DNA of 64,000 nucleotides from Carettochelys insculpta. Taxonomy: Eukaryota; Chordata; Testudines; Carettochelyidae. Below are positions 11,482 through 22,360 of this stretch, in pieces. The position numbers and the translations under genes are program-made. The DNA is taken from assembly GCF_033958435.1 (NCBI RefSeq), contig NC_134137.1:227643501-227707500 (forward strand), given 5' to 3'. The notes under the pieces were generated by a model. It was not told the DNA's origin. It did not search any database and saw nothing but the letters and a program-made list of their open reading frames with translations. Positions within the stretch are counted from its first letter, which is position 1; each line of letters opens with the position of its first letter.

Positions 11482-12115
11482 CACAGGGTATGTGTACACT
11501 GCAGTGAAAAACTCACAGCTGGCCCATGCAGACTAAATCAGGATCACGGGGCTTAGTCTGTAAGGCTGTCTCACAGCAGTGTATACTTCTAGGCTCCAGG
11601 GCAGGGGTTGGCAAACCCTGGCACACATGCCATGCTTGTCAGGTGAACAGCTTTTCAGAGGCACATGGCCGGAGTGCAGCCCTGTCCTTTCTTCCCCCCC
11701 CCCATGCAGCGGGGGAGCAGAGACGAATGGGCAAGCCCTACTCTCAAACCGGCCAGCAGAGGGGTATGCCTGTGCCACCTCCCCTCACTTCCTGCCCTCT
11801 CCATGTGGAGCACTGCAGCTTCTTCCACATGAAGCAGTCAGTCCAGCCTCTGCCTGTTCTCCATGCAGCCTGGGAAGCTGGCACCATGGCAGGTGGGGCT
11901 GGATTTATCTAGTGTTCTGGTCCCACTTGGGCTGTGCACGTGGGTTCAGTGACAAGTGCCTATGACTATGTAGGACCTTGTGAGAAGAGAGTGCCCCAGA
12001 GCTTGGGCTCCAGTGTGCAATGCGACAGCTCCACAGACTGAGCCCTACAAGTCTGAGTTGGCTGGCATGGGCCAGTCACAGGTATTTAGGTGTAATATAG
12101 ACATATCTAGAGTTT
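11482..12115. mobile_element. Palindromic MITE with a nested insertion
   Basis: The left arm (GGGTATGTGTACACTGCAGT, then ACAGCTGGCCCATGC, ACGGGGCTTAGTCTGT) is the reverse complement, in order, of the right arm (AGACTGAGCCCTACAAG, GGCATGGGCCAGTCACAGG, ATAGACATATCT). Between the arms, roughly 11605-11930, lies unrelated GC-rich sequence beginning GGGGTTGGCAAACCCTGG. A second element therefore inserted into the middle of a fold-back MITE. No transposase is encoded. Confidence 0.6.
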
Positions 12116-12535
12116 CTTGGCTCCTAGGCCTATGTAATTTCACATAGGCTAAAGATATTTTGATTGTGTAGTATTGGAGGTTTTCTGGGCACCGCTGAGA
12201 GGGCAAACTGCTTAAAACAGGGATACACACAGCCTAATACTGGGGGTCCTCCACAAAAAGGCACACCAAACTAGTCACAAAGAGCACTTCTGTGCCGCAC
12301 TGGCTAATAAGATGTCACACAAGCAATTCCCTTGTACACTCCAGCTTCTCTTGTGCCACAGCCAGCACCCTCCTCACTCAGATGAGATGTATTAAAACCA
12401 ATCTTACCAAATCTGAACAGGTTCTCCAGTCCCAAAGAACCAGCCACATTCCCAGGTCAGCGTATACCTCAGATCTCATCCAAAAGAGCATGCTATGCTA
12501 GTCCTTTAGAATCTAAAGTCTAAAGGTTTATTAAT
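12116..12535. other. No gene recognised; possible old repeat
   Basis: The 12240-12535 part, with TCTAAAGTCTAAAGGTTTATTAATAAAAG leading into a GA run, resembles a recurrent turtle repeat. I cannot assign it to a family. Confidence 0.35.
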
Positions 12536-12536
12536 A

Positions 12537-12562
12537 AAAGAGAGAGAGAGAGAGAGAGAAAG
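12537..12562. repeat. (GA)n microsatellite
   Basis: A run of GA dinucleotides, almost uninterrupted, that ends in GAAAG. Confidence 0.9.
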
Positions 12563-12829
12563 TTGAGTGTAAAATTGATAAAGCAATCCTATTACATACA
12601 CCAGTCACAAAGTTCTTGATGCAAGCTTGCAGCAGAGGTAGGATATGCTACTATCTTAAACGTATTTGGAACAAAGACTTTGTTAGGATGGGTCATCTGT
12701 CTTTCCAAGCCCAAGTGGAGCATTTTGCACACCTTGGAAGTCATCTTTCTGCTAAAGTTGCCATTGACATGGAAATCCAGCATTGTCTGAGCTGTGCAAG
12801 CTCTACTTTCACCCGCTTGTGACAAAGGA

Positions 12830-13480
12830 TGTTCAAGACCTGGGACATCTGTGCCAAGACAAAGCTCCTTGTATACTGTGCAGTGATTATTACAGTGCTA
12901 CTGTGTGCATGCGAAACCTGGACAACATAGAAGTGTCATTTGAAGGCACTTGAACAATATCATCTGCCTCAGGAGAATCCTAAATATCTCTTGGGAAGAT
13001 AGGCACATGAACACTAGCGTCCTGACAGAGTCGAATATGACCAGCATCGAAACCATTATCATTTACCAAGAACTTCATTGGGCTGGTCACATGGTCTGGA
13101 GGGCTGATCAGTGCCTCCCAAAACATATTCTGTTTTTGGAGTTGTAGGAAGGAAGGAGGAGTGTTGGTGGCCAAAGGAAGTGATTTAAGGACATGGTGAA
13201 GGCACACATGAAAAAGGACAGCATTGATATCAACACTTGATAGAAGTTTGCCAAGGATCATCCTCTATGGAGAGCAGTAATCCAAGAGGTGAGGGCACAA
13301 TCTGAAAGGTTCTGCTGCAGAGCAGACAAGGAGAGGCAGAGAAGAAGAAAGTAGATGCAAAACTGCTCTGCACCCCTCCAATATCTGCCCTCTCTGTGCT
13401 GTGACCTGCAGCTCCAGAATCAGGCTGATCAGCCATCAATGGACTCACAAATAGGTGAGTGATATGAAGGACATCTTAGC
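12830..13480 (+). pseudogene. Non-LTR retrotransposon remnant, RT C-terminal region
   Basis: Pieces in shifting frames encode LRRILNISWEDRHMNTSVL (about 12970-13025) and ELHWAGHMVWRADQCLPKHIL (about 13070-13130), then a KRFKDMVKAHMKKDSIDIN-like stretch to about 13230. Each has a counterpart in the preserved element at 25262-26153 (LRRILGISWKDRMTDTTVL, then the WLGHIHRMNDGRIPKDIL region). This is an older copy of the same broad type. It stops next to a Harbinger fragment on the opposite strand at about 13505. Confidence 0.65.
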
Positions 13481-13504
13481 TGTTATCGAGTGACTGTCGA
13501 GGAG

Positions 13505-14110
13505 GAGAAGAAGACTCTGTGGCAAGGTGGTCTCATGCCAAGATAGAGATGTGCATTCCATCTCTTGTCCCACCGCAGTTAGGGAACTCCATTGCATCAA
13601 AATCATCCACTGAATCCTGCACGTTTCCCAGAATTACTGTCCTTCGTAGCAGAAGGATATTGATTGCATTGGCTATCTGGACCACAGCAGCCCCCCTGTA
13701 CATTTGCCCACTCTGAACTGGTTGCTCTCTGACTGGGTAACTGCCTGGCATTGCAAGCTTCCACAGAGCTATTGCCACTTGTTTCTGAACTCTCAGAGCA
13801 AGTCTAATTCTGGAATCCTGCGCCCCAGGGTGGGGGAAAGCAATTTGCAAAGTTCCACAAAAGTGGCCTTACGCATGCAGAAGTTTTGTAGCCTCAGCTG
13901 ATCATTCCATATGTGCAGCACAATGTGGTCTCACCAGTCTGCGCTTTTTTCAAGGCACCAGAACTGGTGTTCCACTCCCCTTCACATTTGTGTATGTCTG
14001 TGTTCTCCTCAGAGTCTTCACTGCTCTGGAGGCTGCTTAGGCTGTGCACATACTGCAGCACTATGTATGAGGTGCTCACAATACTGGCTACAACATTTTG
14101 AAGCTGCATA
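13505..14110 (-). pseudogene. PIF/Harbinger transposase, N-terminal half remnant
   Basis: The minus-strand frame 13850-13533 encodes VAIALWKLAMPGSYPV, then GAAVVQIANAINILLLRRT and GNVQDSVDDFDAMEFPNCGG. It ends GTRDGMHISILA. The last block is the Harbinger G-x-IDGTHIPI motif that carries the first catalytic aspartate; here it is degenerate but the D survives. The 14109-13900 frame encodes the variable N-terminal region with a Ser/Glu-rich stretch. The C-terminal half is missing at about 13505, where the LINE fragment begins. Confidence 0.8.
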
Positions 14111-14455
14111 GTGGGTCCATGCTAGCCTTTCAATGGCATTTGCATGGCTACCTATTGAAAAAAGGCACAAAAACACTTTTTGTTGTTGCTTTCCAAAGGG
14201 AAAGGGAGAAGATGCGTGTACTATGGGAGCCTGACGACACATACCCAGAACCACTTCTTTGTGTTGCCAGACACTGGGGGCTTAACCCACAGGAACTGTG
14301 GGATAGATACTGACAAAGCTGCCCACCCTAATGGGCATGCACTTCATTGACTTCATGTGCCAGTGGGTTCATGCACCCTCAACTTCACAAAATCAGGTGT
14401 TAAAAATTTACCATAACAAATTCCACCTAATCTTGTAGTGTAGATGTACCCTGAA
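14111..14455 (-). mobile_element. Harbinger 5' region and terminal repeat
   Basis: On the minus strand this begins GGGTACATCTACACTACAAG and ATTAGGTGGAATTTG, as turtle Harbinger ends do. It leads directly into the transposase remnant at 13505-14110. The outer flank contains TAA, the trinucleotide usually duplicated by Harbinger, but I cannot pair it with a left copy because the other end is lost. Confidence 0.55.
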
Positions 14456-15287
14456 TAAATAAGCCTTCTCACATAAGCTGAAGATCAATGATCTCAAACT
14501 CCTGAGCCAACGTAGGAGGCAAATTTGAGAACTGAGAAGATATGGAGAATATCCTAACTCCATCCTCTGAAGGTCGTATTTGGGGACTGTTAGCAAAAGT
14601 ATTTCAACTCTTATCTCAGCGTTACTGATGGTGCGTAACAGAAGAGGCTTGAAGAACTGTCCTGTCTCATGGCTTTTTACATTATTCCTGTGAATTTGCC
14701 CTCTTGTGTACTGAAATTGAAAAGGAAAGGAGTAATCCGATTAGGCCAGCTCAATTTTCTCTATAACAGAGAAACTGTCTCATTTTGTTGTAAGAATGAA
14801 ATTAAATCAGGGAGAAATCAATACTGTTCTTTAGTGCGGATGTAACTTTCAGGGCTGCCGAACAACTTAAGGTCCTAAATCACTTTTAAAACAACTTAGG
14901 GACCTTACTTTCAAATATTTTGGGACCATAGTTTAATTACTGCAATTGCATCTGCATAGTTGGTATACCATTTGTAAATAGTCAGTTTTCTGTCTATATG
15001 GTAATTTGTGTTCAGTAATTTGTGTGTATATTCACTTGTGATTGCGCATCTAAAATATTAGAATTTTAATTCTTTAAGAATATTTGTATGATTACCTAAA
15101 ACATTGAAAATGTAATTTATAAAATGAGTTGGGCCAACATCTATAGTTCAATTGCTTAACGCTTTCCATGAGGATTTCTTGTGTTAATTTGCTTATAACT
15201 TTGTCAAATATTAGCCATTTAGAGGCAGTTTTTTTAAAGTACTTGGGTGTCTTCAGATGCACCCAATACTTTGCGTGTTCCTAAGCC
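14456..15287. other. No gene recognised
   Basis: AT-rich non-coding DNA without motif-bearing frames. Confidence 0.5.
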
Positions 15288-15450
15288 TCAGACTGCTAGA
15301 TGGGACAGGATGATCAGAAGATGGATCATACAGTAATTGTCCTTCTCTGCATTACCTCTGAGCATCTAGCATTGGCCACTGCTGGAAGACAGGAGCCTGG
15401 GCTAGATGGTCTGACCTGATATGGCCATTCTCGTGTTTTTAAGTACCGGG
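15288..15450 (+). mobile_element. CR1 LINE 3' tail
   Basis: Contains GAGCATCTAGCATTGGCCAC, GGGCTAGATGGTCTGACC and TATGGCCATTCTCGTGTT in the order seen at CR1 3' ends of turtles and birds, this time in forward orientation. It is short and non-coding. Confidence 0.5.
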
Positions 15451-15659
15451 ACATCTAGTAAGATTGTCAAAAGCACATAGGCACCAAACTTATGGAAGCC
15501 TAACTTTGGGCCAGATTCCCAGGAATTAAGTGCCTATCTGCATATTTAGACACCCAAAAAGTATTACATTTTCCTAGGCCTCAGAAATAATTTTATTTTG
15601 AAAGTTTCAGGAAAAATGTCTGTTTCTGAGAGGGAGGATAGGAAAATACAGGTCAGTTT

Positions 15660-16175
15660 ACTAACAAAAAAAATTCAACTGTATTTTGAAGAGCTCTATC
15701 ATCTCCATGGTTTGGAGAAATGGAATAGACTAGAGAGGAGCCTTTTGCTCTTCCCATAAAAAAAAATCCTGTGAGAATTGACCAAGTTATGAGGGTCTGA
15801 AAATCATAAAAAATGTCCTGACTGACATGGAATGATGACACCACCTTTGGCTGGAACGTAGAATATGGGCACAGTTGCAACTTATCTTTATAAAAACAGT
15901 ATAAGGGGACTCTGTGGTAAGGGCCCAAAACTCCAGTACACTCCTGGTGGAGGTAATAGCTACCAGGAAAGCATTTTATGCAAAGGTGAACAGAGAGCAG
16001 GTAGCCAAAGGCTCAAGTGGGGGTGCCATGACCAGGACAGGACCAAATTCAGGTCCCATGGCAGTATAGGGTGCTGCACCTGCAGGTACAGCCTGTCCAG
16101 TCCCTTAAGGAAATGACAGACTACAGGATCCACAAAAAGCGAGTTTGTCCCCAAGTCAGGATGGAACACTGCCAA
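15660..16175 (-). pseudogene. Old DIRS-type tyrosine recombinase fragment, inverted piece
   Basis: Minus-strand frames encode VVCHFLKGLDRLYLQV and PILPWDLNLVLS (16120-16040), then FQPKVVSSFHVSQDIF (about 15860-15810). Both align in the right order with the recombinase of DIRS copy 1 (VVSRFLKGLVNLYPPR, PLSWSLDLVL and PKVSSDFHINEPIVL). The frame has several stops. It abuts, head-on, a plus-strand piece of the same gene starting near 16150. Confidence 0.6.
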
Positions 16176-16640
16176 AGGTGGTGTCGTCATTCCATGTCAG
16201 GCAGGACACTTTTCTCCACATCTTCTCCCCGAAGCCCCATGGCACTGACAGACTTGCACCCTTTGGACATAATGCGTCTTCGCCTTTTATATTGAGTATT
16301 CCAAACCATTCCACAAATCACCACAGATTTTCACTGCTATCATGGAGTGCATGAAGGAACTCCCAGTTATGTCCCAATGCTTCTTATTCTGGGTCATTTT
16401 GTGTATTAAGCTTTGCTATGACCTCACCAAAGTGGTGGTTCTGCCTCTCACTGCGTATACAACTAGAATGCAGGCCTCTTCGGTAGCCTTGCTGGCACAG
16501 GTCCCTAATCAGGTCATCTGCAGGGTGGTGACATATTCCTCTGGCCACCTTTACAGTGCATTATGCCATCCGCCAGCAGACATGGGACAATGCTGCATTC
16601 AGAAGAGCTGTCCTACAGTCTGCTGTGCACTGAGATCTGA
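16150..16640 (+). pseudogene. Old DIRS-type tyrosine recombinase fragment, C-terminal piece
   Basis: The frame begins GTLPKVVSSFHVRQDTF and continues to PKPHGTDR, matching the copy 1 recombinase from PKVSSDFH to PKPHNSNEEA. A later frame (about 16400-16560) reads IKLCYDLTKVVVLPLTAYTTR and then AQVPNQVICRVVTYSS, a decayed version of the block holding the H-x-x-R motif (PPRAHSTRAMAAS). The catalytic His and the final Tyr are not preserved. It belongs to a DIRS subfamily different from copies 1 and 2. Confidence 0.6.
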
Positions 16641-16659
16641 TCCCTCCTCCACACAACCT

Positions 16660-16980
16660 GCTGGTAAGTCACATTGGAATACACATGAGAAATCATTTGA
16701 AGAAGCAAAAACAGTTACTTACCTTTCATAACTATTATTCTTCTAAATGTGTTGCTCATGTTCATTCCAGACCCTCATGGCTCTCCTCGTATGGACTCTT
16801 CTGGAGAGAGGGAGCTGAGCCTGTGTCGGATTGGCAGGGATATATATATGCAGCCATTGAAGTGCTGCTCCGGGGGGCTCCACAGCTGATCCAATGGATA
16901 CCGCTGGGGAAAATCTTCTGATGGCTGTGCATCTAGCACTCACACACACGTATGGGAATGCACATGAGCAATGCATCTAA
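16660..16980. repeat. Old DIRS internal complementary region and right terminal repeat
   Basis: The order TTGGAATACACATGAG, TTTGAAGAAGCAAAAACAG, TTACTTACCTTTC, ATTATTCTTCTAAATGTG, TTGCTCATGTTCATTCCAG is, with substitutions, the ICR pattern of copies 1 and 2 (GTGGAGCACCCACGGG, TCGAAGAAGAAAGAG, TTACTCACCTG, GGTTCTTTGAGATGTG). A right-hand repeat near 16950 (TGGGAATGCACATGAGCAAT) is inverted relative to the left of this segment. So the old element kept the DIRS end design. Confidence 0.5.
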
Positions 16981-16984
16981 ATTT

Positions 16985-17700
16985 TGTCTGTAATTTAGTA
17001 TTTTTATCCATATTAATATACAGTCCCCTTTTGAATCTTGCTAAATTCTTAACCTCAATGACATCTAGTGATGACTTACACAATCTAATTCCCACTGTGT
17101 AAACCCATTTCTTTCAATTTGCCACCTTTCAGTTTCATTGTATGTCTGTTATGTCATGTCTCATTTGTCTCTTTTCTAAGGTAAATAATCCCAATCCTTT
17201 CAAGATATACTTACATGAGAAATTTTCTCTGCTCCAAATCATTTTTGTCATTCAACCTTTCATCTTCCAATTTTGCAGTATCCTTTTTGAGATGGCACAA
17301 TCCATACTGCACATAGTATGCCAGATGAGGTCACAACACATTTATATCCTTTCTATATTACGCCCCATCCTTATTCATCTGAATGTCTTGTTCATTTTTA
17401 ACCACAGTTTCACTGAGTAGAGGTCTTCACCAACTTGTCAACAGAGATACCCAGATCCCTTTCTGAGTTGATGCTATTAATTTAAGACTGAGTAATGTGC
17501 ATAACCTTGCATTTATGAGCAGTGAACTTCATTTGCCATTGCTACACCCATTCACCTGGTTTGCTGAAGTCTTCTGAAGCTCTTTACAATGTTATCTAGA
17601 CTTGATTAATCCAAACAACCATGTAATATGCAAATCTTGTTACTTTCCTGTTCACTCCCTTTACAGATTCCCCATAAATGTATGAAACACTAGTAGACCT
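16985..17700 (-). mobile_element. CR1-like LINE fragment (reverse orientation)
   Basis: Antisense CR1-like wording of the 3' region, such as TCTAATTCCCACTGTGTAAA, TTTGCCACCTTTCAGTTTCA, CAACTTGTCAACAGAGATAC and CTTCATTTGCCATTGCTACA. No coding frame survives. Confidence 0.55.
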
Positions 17701-18384
17701 GGGTAGAATGGTCCAGAGCACCTAATGACTTACGGGCCTATGACCAAGTGACTTTCAATGAGATTAAGGCTATGTCTTCACTATAATCTTTACAGTCATC
17801 ATATTAATTACTGCACTGCCTTTCTTCCATTGGTGATGCATAATCTCACCAGGACCACTTGCACCAAAAAAGTGGGGCTGTCTGGGGGCCTGAGACCCAG
17901 GACTCTGAGTCCTTAACAGCTCCCTGCTGGGGCTTCCTGTCTGTCCGGGCAGATATGTAGCTAAAGTGCTGCTGGCTGCCGTACTCTTGCTGCGAATCAG
18001 AGCCAGGACCCTAGGAGCAGCAGGGCTCCAAGTGGGGAGCTCAGGCAGCAGACCAAGCCACGAGCTTGGCTTGGAGTGGAGACCCAGCAGGAGCCCCTCT
18101 GAGGAACTGGGAACCAGCTATCTTGTCACTTTCACAGCTCAGCTGGAGTCACGAAATTGACAAGAATGACAGCCAGCACCCAAAGCACCAAACACGAAAG
18201 CTCATCACCAAATAAATCATTTTATTAGTCTTTTAAAGTGCTATATTTCTGCTGGGTTTTTTTTTAAGCCATCACCTAAGTAAGGAATGCTGTATTAGGC
18301 TGGACGTGGTTGCTGTATCACCCCACTTACTGTGGACATAAGCCTCATGCCTTTTGTCATGGTGGTTTTATTATATTGGCATTG
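17701..18384. other. No gene recognised; possible MITE end at 17768
   Basis: GGCTATGTCTTCACTATAA at about 17768 resembles the common 'GTCTACACTA' MITE ends of this window. The rest, including the GC-richer 17870-18160, shows no conserved frame. Confidence 0.4.
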
Positions 18385-18900
18385 CAAGGAATTTACATGG
18401 GCAGGAGTCTTACACTGTGTACACCTCCGCTGATTTGTTGACAAAAGCTGACTTTTGTCAACAAAACTGTTTAGTGTAGACAAGGTATAAGATTTATCTA
18501 AGCCTAGGGCAATGTCTGCACTGCAAAGCTAAGTGGAGGAAAGTTACAACCACTGTTTCTTGTGTCAGCAGAGCACATCCACAGTAACTGCTCTTGCACT
18601 GACACAGAGAGCAGTGCACTGTGGATATCTATCCCACTGTGCAACTGGCTGCAGAACATGTTAAGAAGGGTTTGAAATGCCTCATGAGGGTAAGTTCAGC
18701 ATGACGTGATAAGGCTTGTCAATCCCATCATTCCATGAGCACCCTATTAGGTTTCCCACCACTTTTCAGTTGTCCTGATATTCCATAAACCAGTCATCTC
18801 GGTCAAAGTGTGGATCCTCCAGTATCCTTCAGTATTGTGCTCTGCATTATGAACACAAGGCTGTACAAGGAGCTGGGGGAAGGGGTTTGACTGAGGTAGA
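18385..18900. repeat. MITE-like fragments
   Basis: GACTTTTGTCAACAAAACTG with TTTAGTGTAGACAAGG at 18450-18485, and GCAATGTCTGCACTGCAAAG at 18509, look like two abutting MITE ends. Inside, CAGCAGAGCACATCCACAG and GCAGTGCACTGTGGATATC suggest imperfect fold-back structure. The family is not known. Confidence 0.35.
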
Positions 18901-19099
18901 CTTTGAAATATCAGTTTAACACTGAGCCACAATAATGTGTTGCCATGTTAAGCCTGCATTGTCTGCTTGTGCTATGTTATGAATCTTGTAATGATAGTTG
19001 TGTGTGTCCTACTATAACAATATACACACCCCACTACTGTTATCTTGAATATGAGTAAAAGCTACAGTGTGAAGGAGAATAACAATGGTAAACTCAGTT

Positions 19100-19640
19100 T
19101 CCATAAGTAAATTTTTATTCCAAACCCATGGAACCATACCTATATAATGATGTGGTAAGCTTCATACATGCAGGGCAAAGTGTCTTTAAAGGGGAGAGAG
19201 AACAGGAATTCACAAGGACATACACACAGCTGGCGAAAGCCTCACTTGTGTGCATGCAAGCATCTGGCTGTGTCCAGATTGCTGAAAACTGTTTGCAAAA
19301 GATGTACAAATTGCACAACGCATTTGTGTATCTCCTGCTGACAGCTCTGTCAGAAGAGGCTTTCCCGACATTTGGCCCATCCATGCGGGGCCAGATGTCA
19401 GGAAAACCTCCTCTGCTGAGACATCCCTTTCTTGTGGAACAAGGAAGACAGGGATTTTGGCAGAATGCTCCCAACGTGGCAGACTTCTGCTGAGAGAGCT
19501 CCAGTCTCCTGACAGAAGCCTGCAGTTTAGACATAACCTCTGTTTAACACCCCATGGCTGGCGTACTTTGAGCACTGCTGCAGTTTCTGCATCTACTGCT
19601 ACTGCTTGTCCATGGAACATTTAAATTCTACTTCTTTTCA
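19100..19640. repeat. Fold-back repeat with a local inverted repeat at 19348-19424
   Basis: GTCAGAAGAGGCTTTCCCGAC and the later GTCAGGAAAACCTCCTCTGC pair as inverted arms around TTTGGCCCATCCATGCGGGGCCAGA. This gives overlapping open frames on both strands, which I read as by-products of the palindrome. Confidence 0.4.
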
Positions 19641-20283
19641 CTCTTCCTTAAAACTGTGGCTTCTTTTCTCACAGCTTGAGGCTAAGCACCCTGACCTCAG
19701 CCCCAATGACAATTTGCTTCTTTCCCCTTCTGCTATGCCTGCTACTGTTCTTCTCTTCCATACCCCAGGCAAGTTTCTGCGGCTGGACAGCCTCCTCTCC
19801 CCACAGATCCAAGAGATCCAACATCTCCTATGAATTCCAAGCAGGAGAACATTTGCTGCATGGAGTCAGCATGCTCACCTGGGCTGTTGATATGTGATCT
19901 TCCTATACCCTAGGAAAGAGGAAGGTCAGTTTCAAAACTGTGGGATTTTAAAGGAGGAAGTGTGCATGTCTGTATACCTGGCTGCAGCATAGCAGAGTTC
20001 AAACTGTGCGATACATGCCAGCTAATTGTGATTGACACTGACAGTTGAATGCAGGTTCGAATTTTTATTTTATATGCTTCAGAAATAATTTTGTAGACCT
20101 TGGTTCAAAGTGGTGACCAGAGAAATCACAGTAAACGTTGTGGTACACCTTCTGGAGGCTGTTTAGAGAAAAATAATTAAAGCAATGCGGTATCAGTATA
20201 AACACTGCATTGTTTCCATCACCCTAGTTTTATGCCTCTCACTGAGCTGGCTTTATTAGATTGTTTTAGAAGGGGAGTTAAAC
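19641..20283. other. No gene recognised
   Basis: Non-coding sequence between two repeats. No conserved frame was seen. Confidence 0.45.
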
Positions 20284-20285
20284 TA

Positions 20286-20603
20286 CAGGTTGAACCACTC
20301 TAATCTGGAACGCTCTTGTTGAGCAACATCCATAATCTGGCATGGGTTTTAGTTAGCTGAACAACCACTTATCACAGGTGTGGCCAAATTCCCATAAAGT
20401 TTGTTTACAACCACCAGTCCTGGCTCTCAGTGTTCTGTGCTGCTATTTGCTGTAATTTACCCCTAAATGTCTTCTAAGAGCCCAGTAAGAGTTGGAAGTG
20501 TTGGTAATACTGCTAGACAATATTGACCTCCCATAGTCTGGCAAATTCTTTTATTGGGCACCAGTCAGGTCCCAAGGGTGCCAGATTAGAGAAGTTCAAC
20601 CTG
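20286..20603. mobile_element. Pogo/Tigger-like MITE with TA target duplication
   Basis: The ends are inverted: CAGGTTGAACCACTCTAATC on the left and, as reverse complement of the right end, CAGGTTGAACTTCTCTAATC. The dinucleotide TA flanks both sides (20284-20285 and 20604-20605), as expected for Tc1/mariner/pogo superfamily insertion. The length of 318 bp and the absence of coding capacity make it non-autonomous. The pogo/Tigger label rests on end similarity to Tigger elements I remember. Confidence 0.7.
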
Positions 20604-20639
20604 TAGGGGCAATAGCATTGCGGTGCATGCATATTCATA

Positions 20640-22360
20640 GTTTAGCTGATAATATCACAGGACTGGAGGGAACTTTAAGATGTCATCTCGTCCAATGGCT
20701 CATGACAACACTGTGTATTATCTAGACCATCCTTTACCGATGTTGGTCTAGTCAGCTTCTAAAAGTCTCCAATGCTAGAGATTCCACAACCTCCCTAGGC
20801 AATTTATTCCAAGGCTTAACCACCCTGATAGTTAGGAATTTTTTTCTTAATGTCCAACCTAAACTACTGCTGTTGCAAGTTAAGCCTGTTGCTTCTTGTC
20901 CTATCCTCAGAGGTTAAGGAAAAGTTTTTCTCCCTCCTTCTTGTAAGAACCTTTTTTGCCCTTGAAAACTTATTTTGTCTCTTCTCTAGACTAAACAAGC
21001 CCCATTTTTTCAATCCGCCCTCATAGGTCAGATTTTCTAGACTTGTAATCACTTTTATTGCTTTTTTCTGGACTTTCTTCGATTTGTGCACATCTGTCCT
21101 GAAATGTGCCACCTCAGATTGGATACAATTGGCCTTAACTAGAGTCATCAGTGTTGAGTAGATTGGAATAATTACTTCTCATGCTTACACCACTTCTACT
21201 AATACCTCCAAGAACTATATTTACCTTTTTTGCAATAGTGGTACTCTGTTGACTCATGTTTCACTTGTGATCTTCTATAACCCCTTTGTTCAGTACTTCT
21301 TCCTAATGAACACTTCCCATTTTTTATTTATACTGATTGTTCTTTCTTAAGTGGACTACTTTGCAGTTTGTTCTTATTGAATATTGTCCTATTTACTTCA
21401 GACCATTTCTCCAGCTTGTCCAGATCATTTTGAATTTTCATTCTATCCTTCAAAGCACTAGCAGCCCCTTCTAGTTTGGTATCATCTGCAAACTTTAAAT
21501 GTACTGTCTGTGCCATTATCTAAATCATTGATGAAGATACTGAACAGAATGGGACCCAAGTGGCCCTTGTGGAACCCTACTTGACATATCCTTCCAGGCT
21601 GAGTGTGAACCATTGATAACTGCTCCCTGAGAATGACTTTCCAGCCTGTTATGCATCCACTTATAGTAACTCCATCCAACCTGTATTTCCTTAGTTCTTT
21701 TATGAGATAGCATCATAAGGTTTACTAAAGTCAAGATCTACTGCTTTTCACTCCAATCCCCAAAGTTTGTTACTCTCTCTAAGAAAGCTATTATGTTGGT
21801 TTGACATTATTTGTTTTTGAGAAATCCATGCCAACTGTTACTTGTCACCTTATTATATTCTAGGTGTTTGCAAACTGATTGTTTAATTATTTTCTCCATT
21901 TTCTTTTTGTGTGTTAAATTGGCTGGTTGATAATTCCCCAGGGTATCCTTATTTCCCTTTTCATAGCTGGGTGCCGTATTAGCTCCTTTCCAGTCCCTTG
22001 CCATCTCTCCCATCTTTGGTGACTTTACGAAGATAACCACTAATGGCTCAGATTTCTCCTCAGTCAGTTCCTTAAGTATTTTTGGAGGTATTTCATCAGA
22101 CTCTGGTGACCTGAAAACATGTAGCTTCCATAAGTAATTTTTATACTTTTCCCTCTATTTTAGCCTCTCATCCTACCTGACATTCACTGTGTTAGATATC
22201 AAATTGCTACTAACCTATTTGGTGAACACTGATGCACAAAACTCATTTAGTACTTCTGCCATTTCCAAATTTTCTGTTAATGTTCTTCTTGCACTACTGT
22301 ACAGATATCTAAGTTGATGATTTTACTTTTTCCCTCATGTTTCCTCCTTTTCCCTTATAC
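20640..22360 (-). mobile_element. CR1 LINE, longest copy in the window (RT region to 3' UTR)
   Basis: Read on the minus strand from 22360 down: a PANLTHKKKMEKIIKQSVCKHLE block (about 21930-21860), then RVPQGPLG (about 21570) and LKFADDTKLEGAASALKDRM (about 21510-21440). These are the CR1 reverse transcriptase 'VTSGVPQGSVLGP' and 'FADD' regions; the FADD catalytic pair is intact here. The 3' UTR follows to about 20640. Frames change several times, so it is a dead, 5'-truncated copy. Orientation matches the other reverse CR1 pieces. Confidence 0.85.

Noticed and set aside
12240..12562. Possible LTR of an endogenous retrovirus
   Set aside because: No second LTR, primer-binding site or polypurine tract was seen; only a GA run and a vaguely familiar repeat.
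19115..19620. Open frames of 121-139 codons on both strands
   Set aside because: They mirror one another because of the local inverted repeat at 19348-19424.
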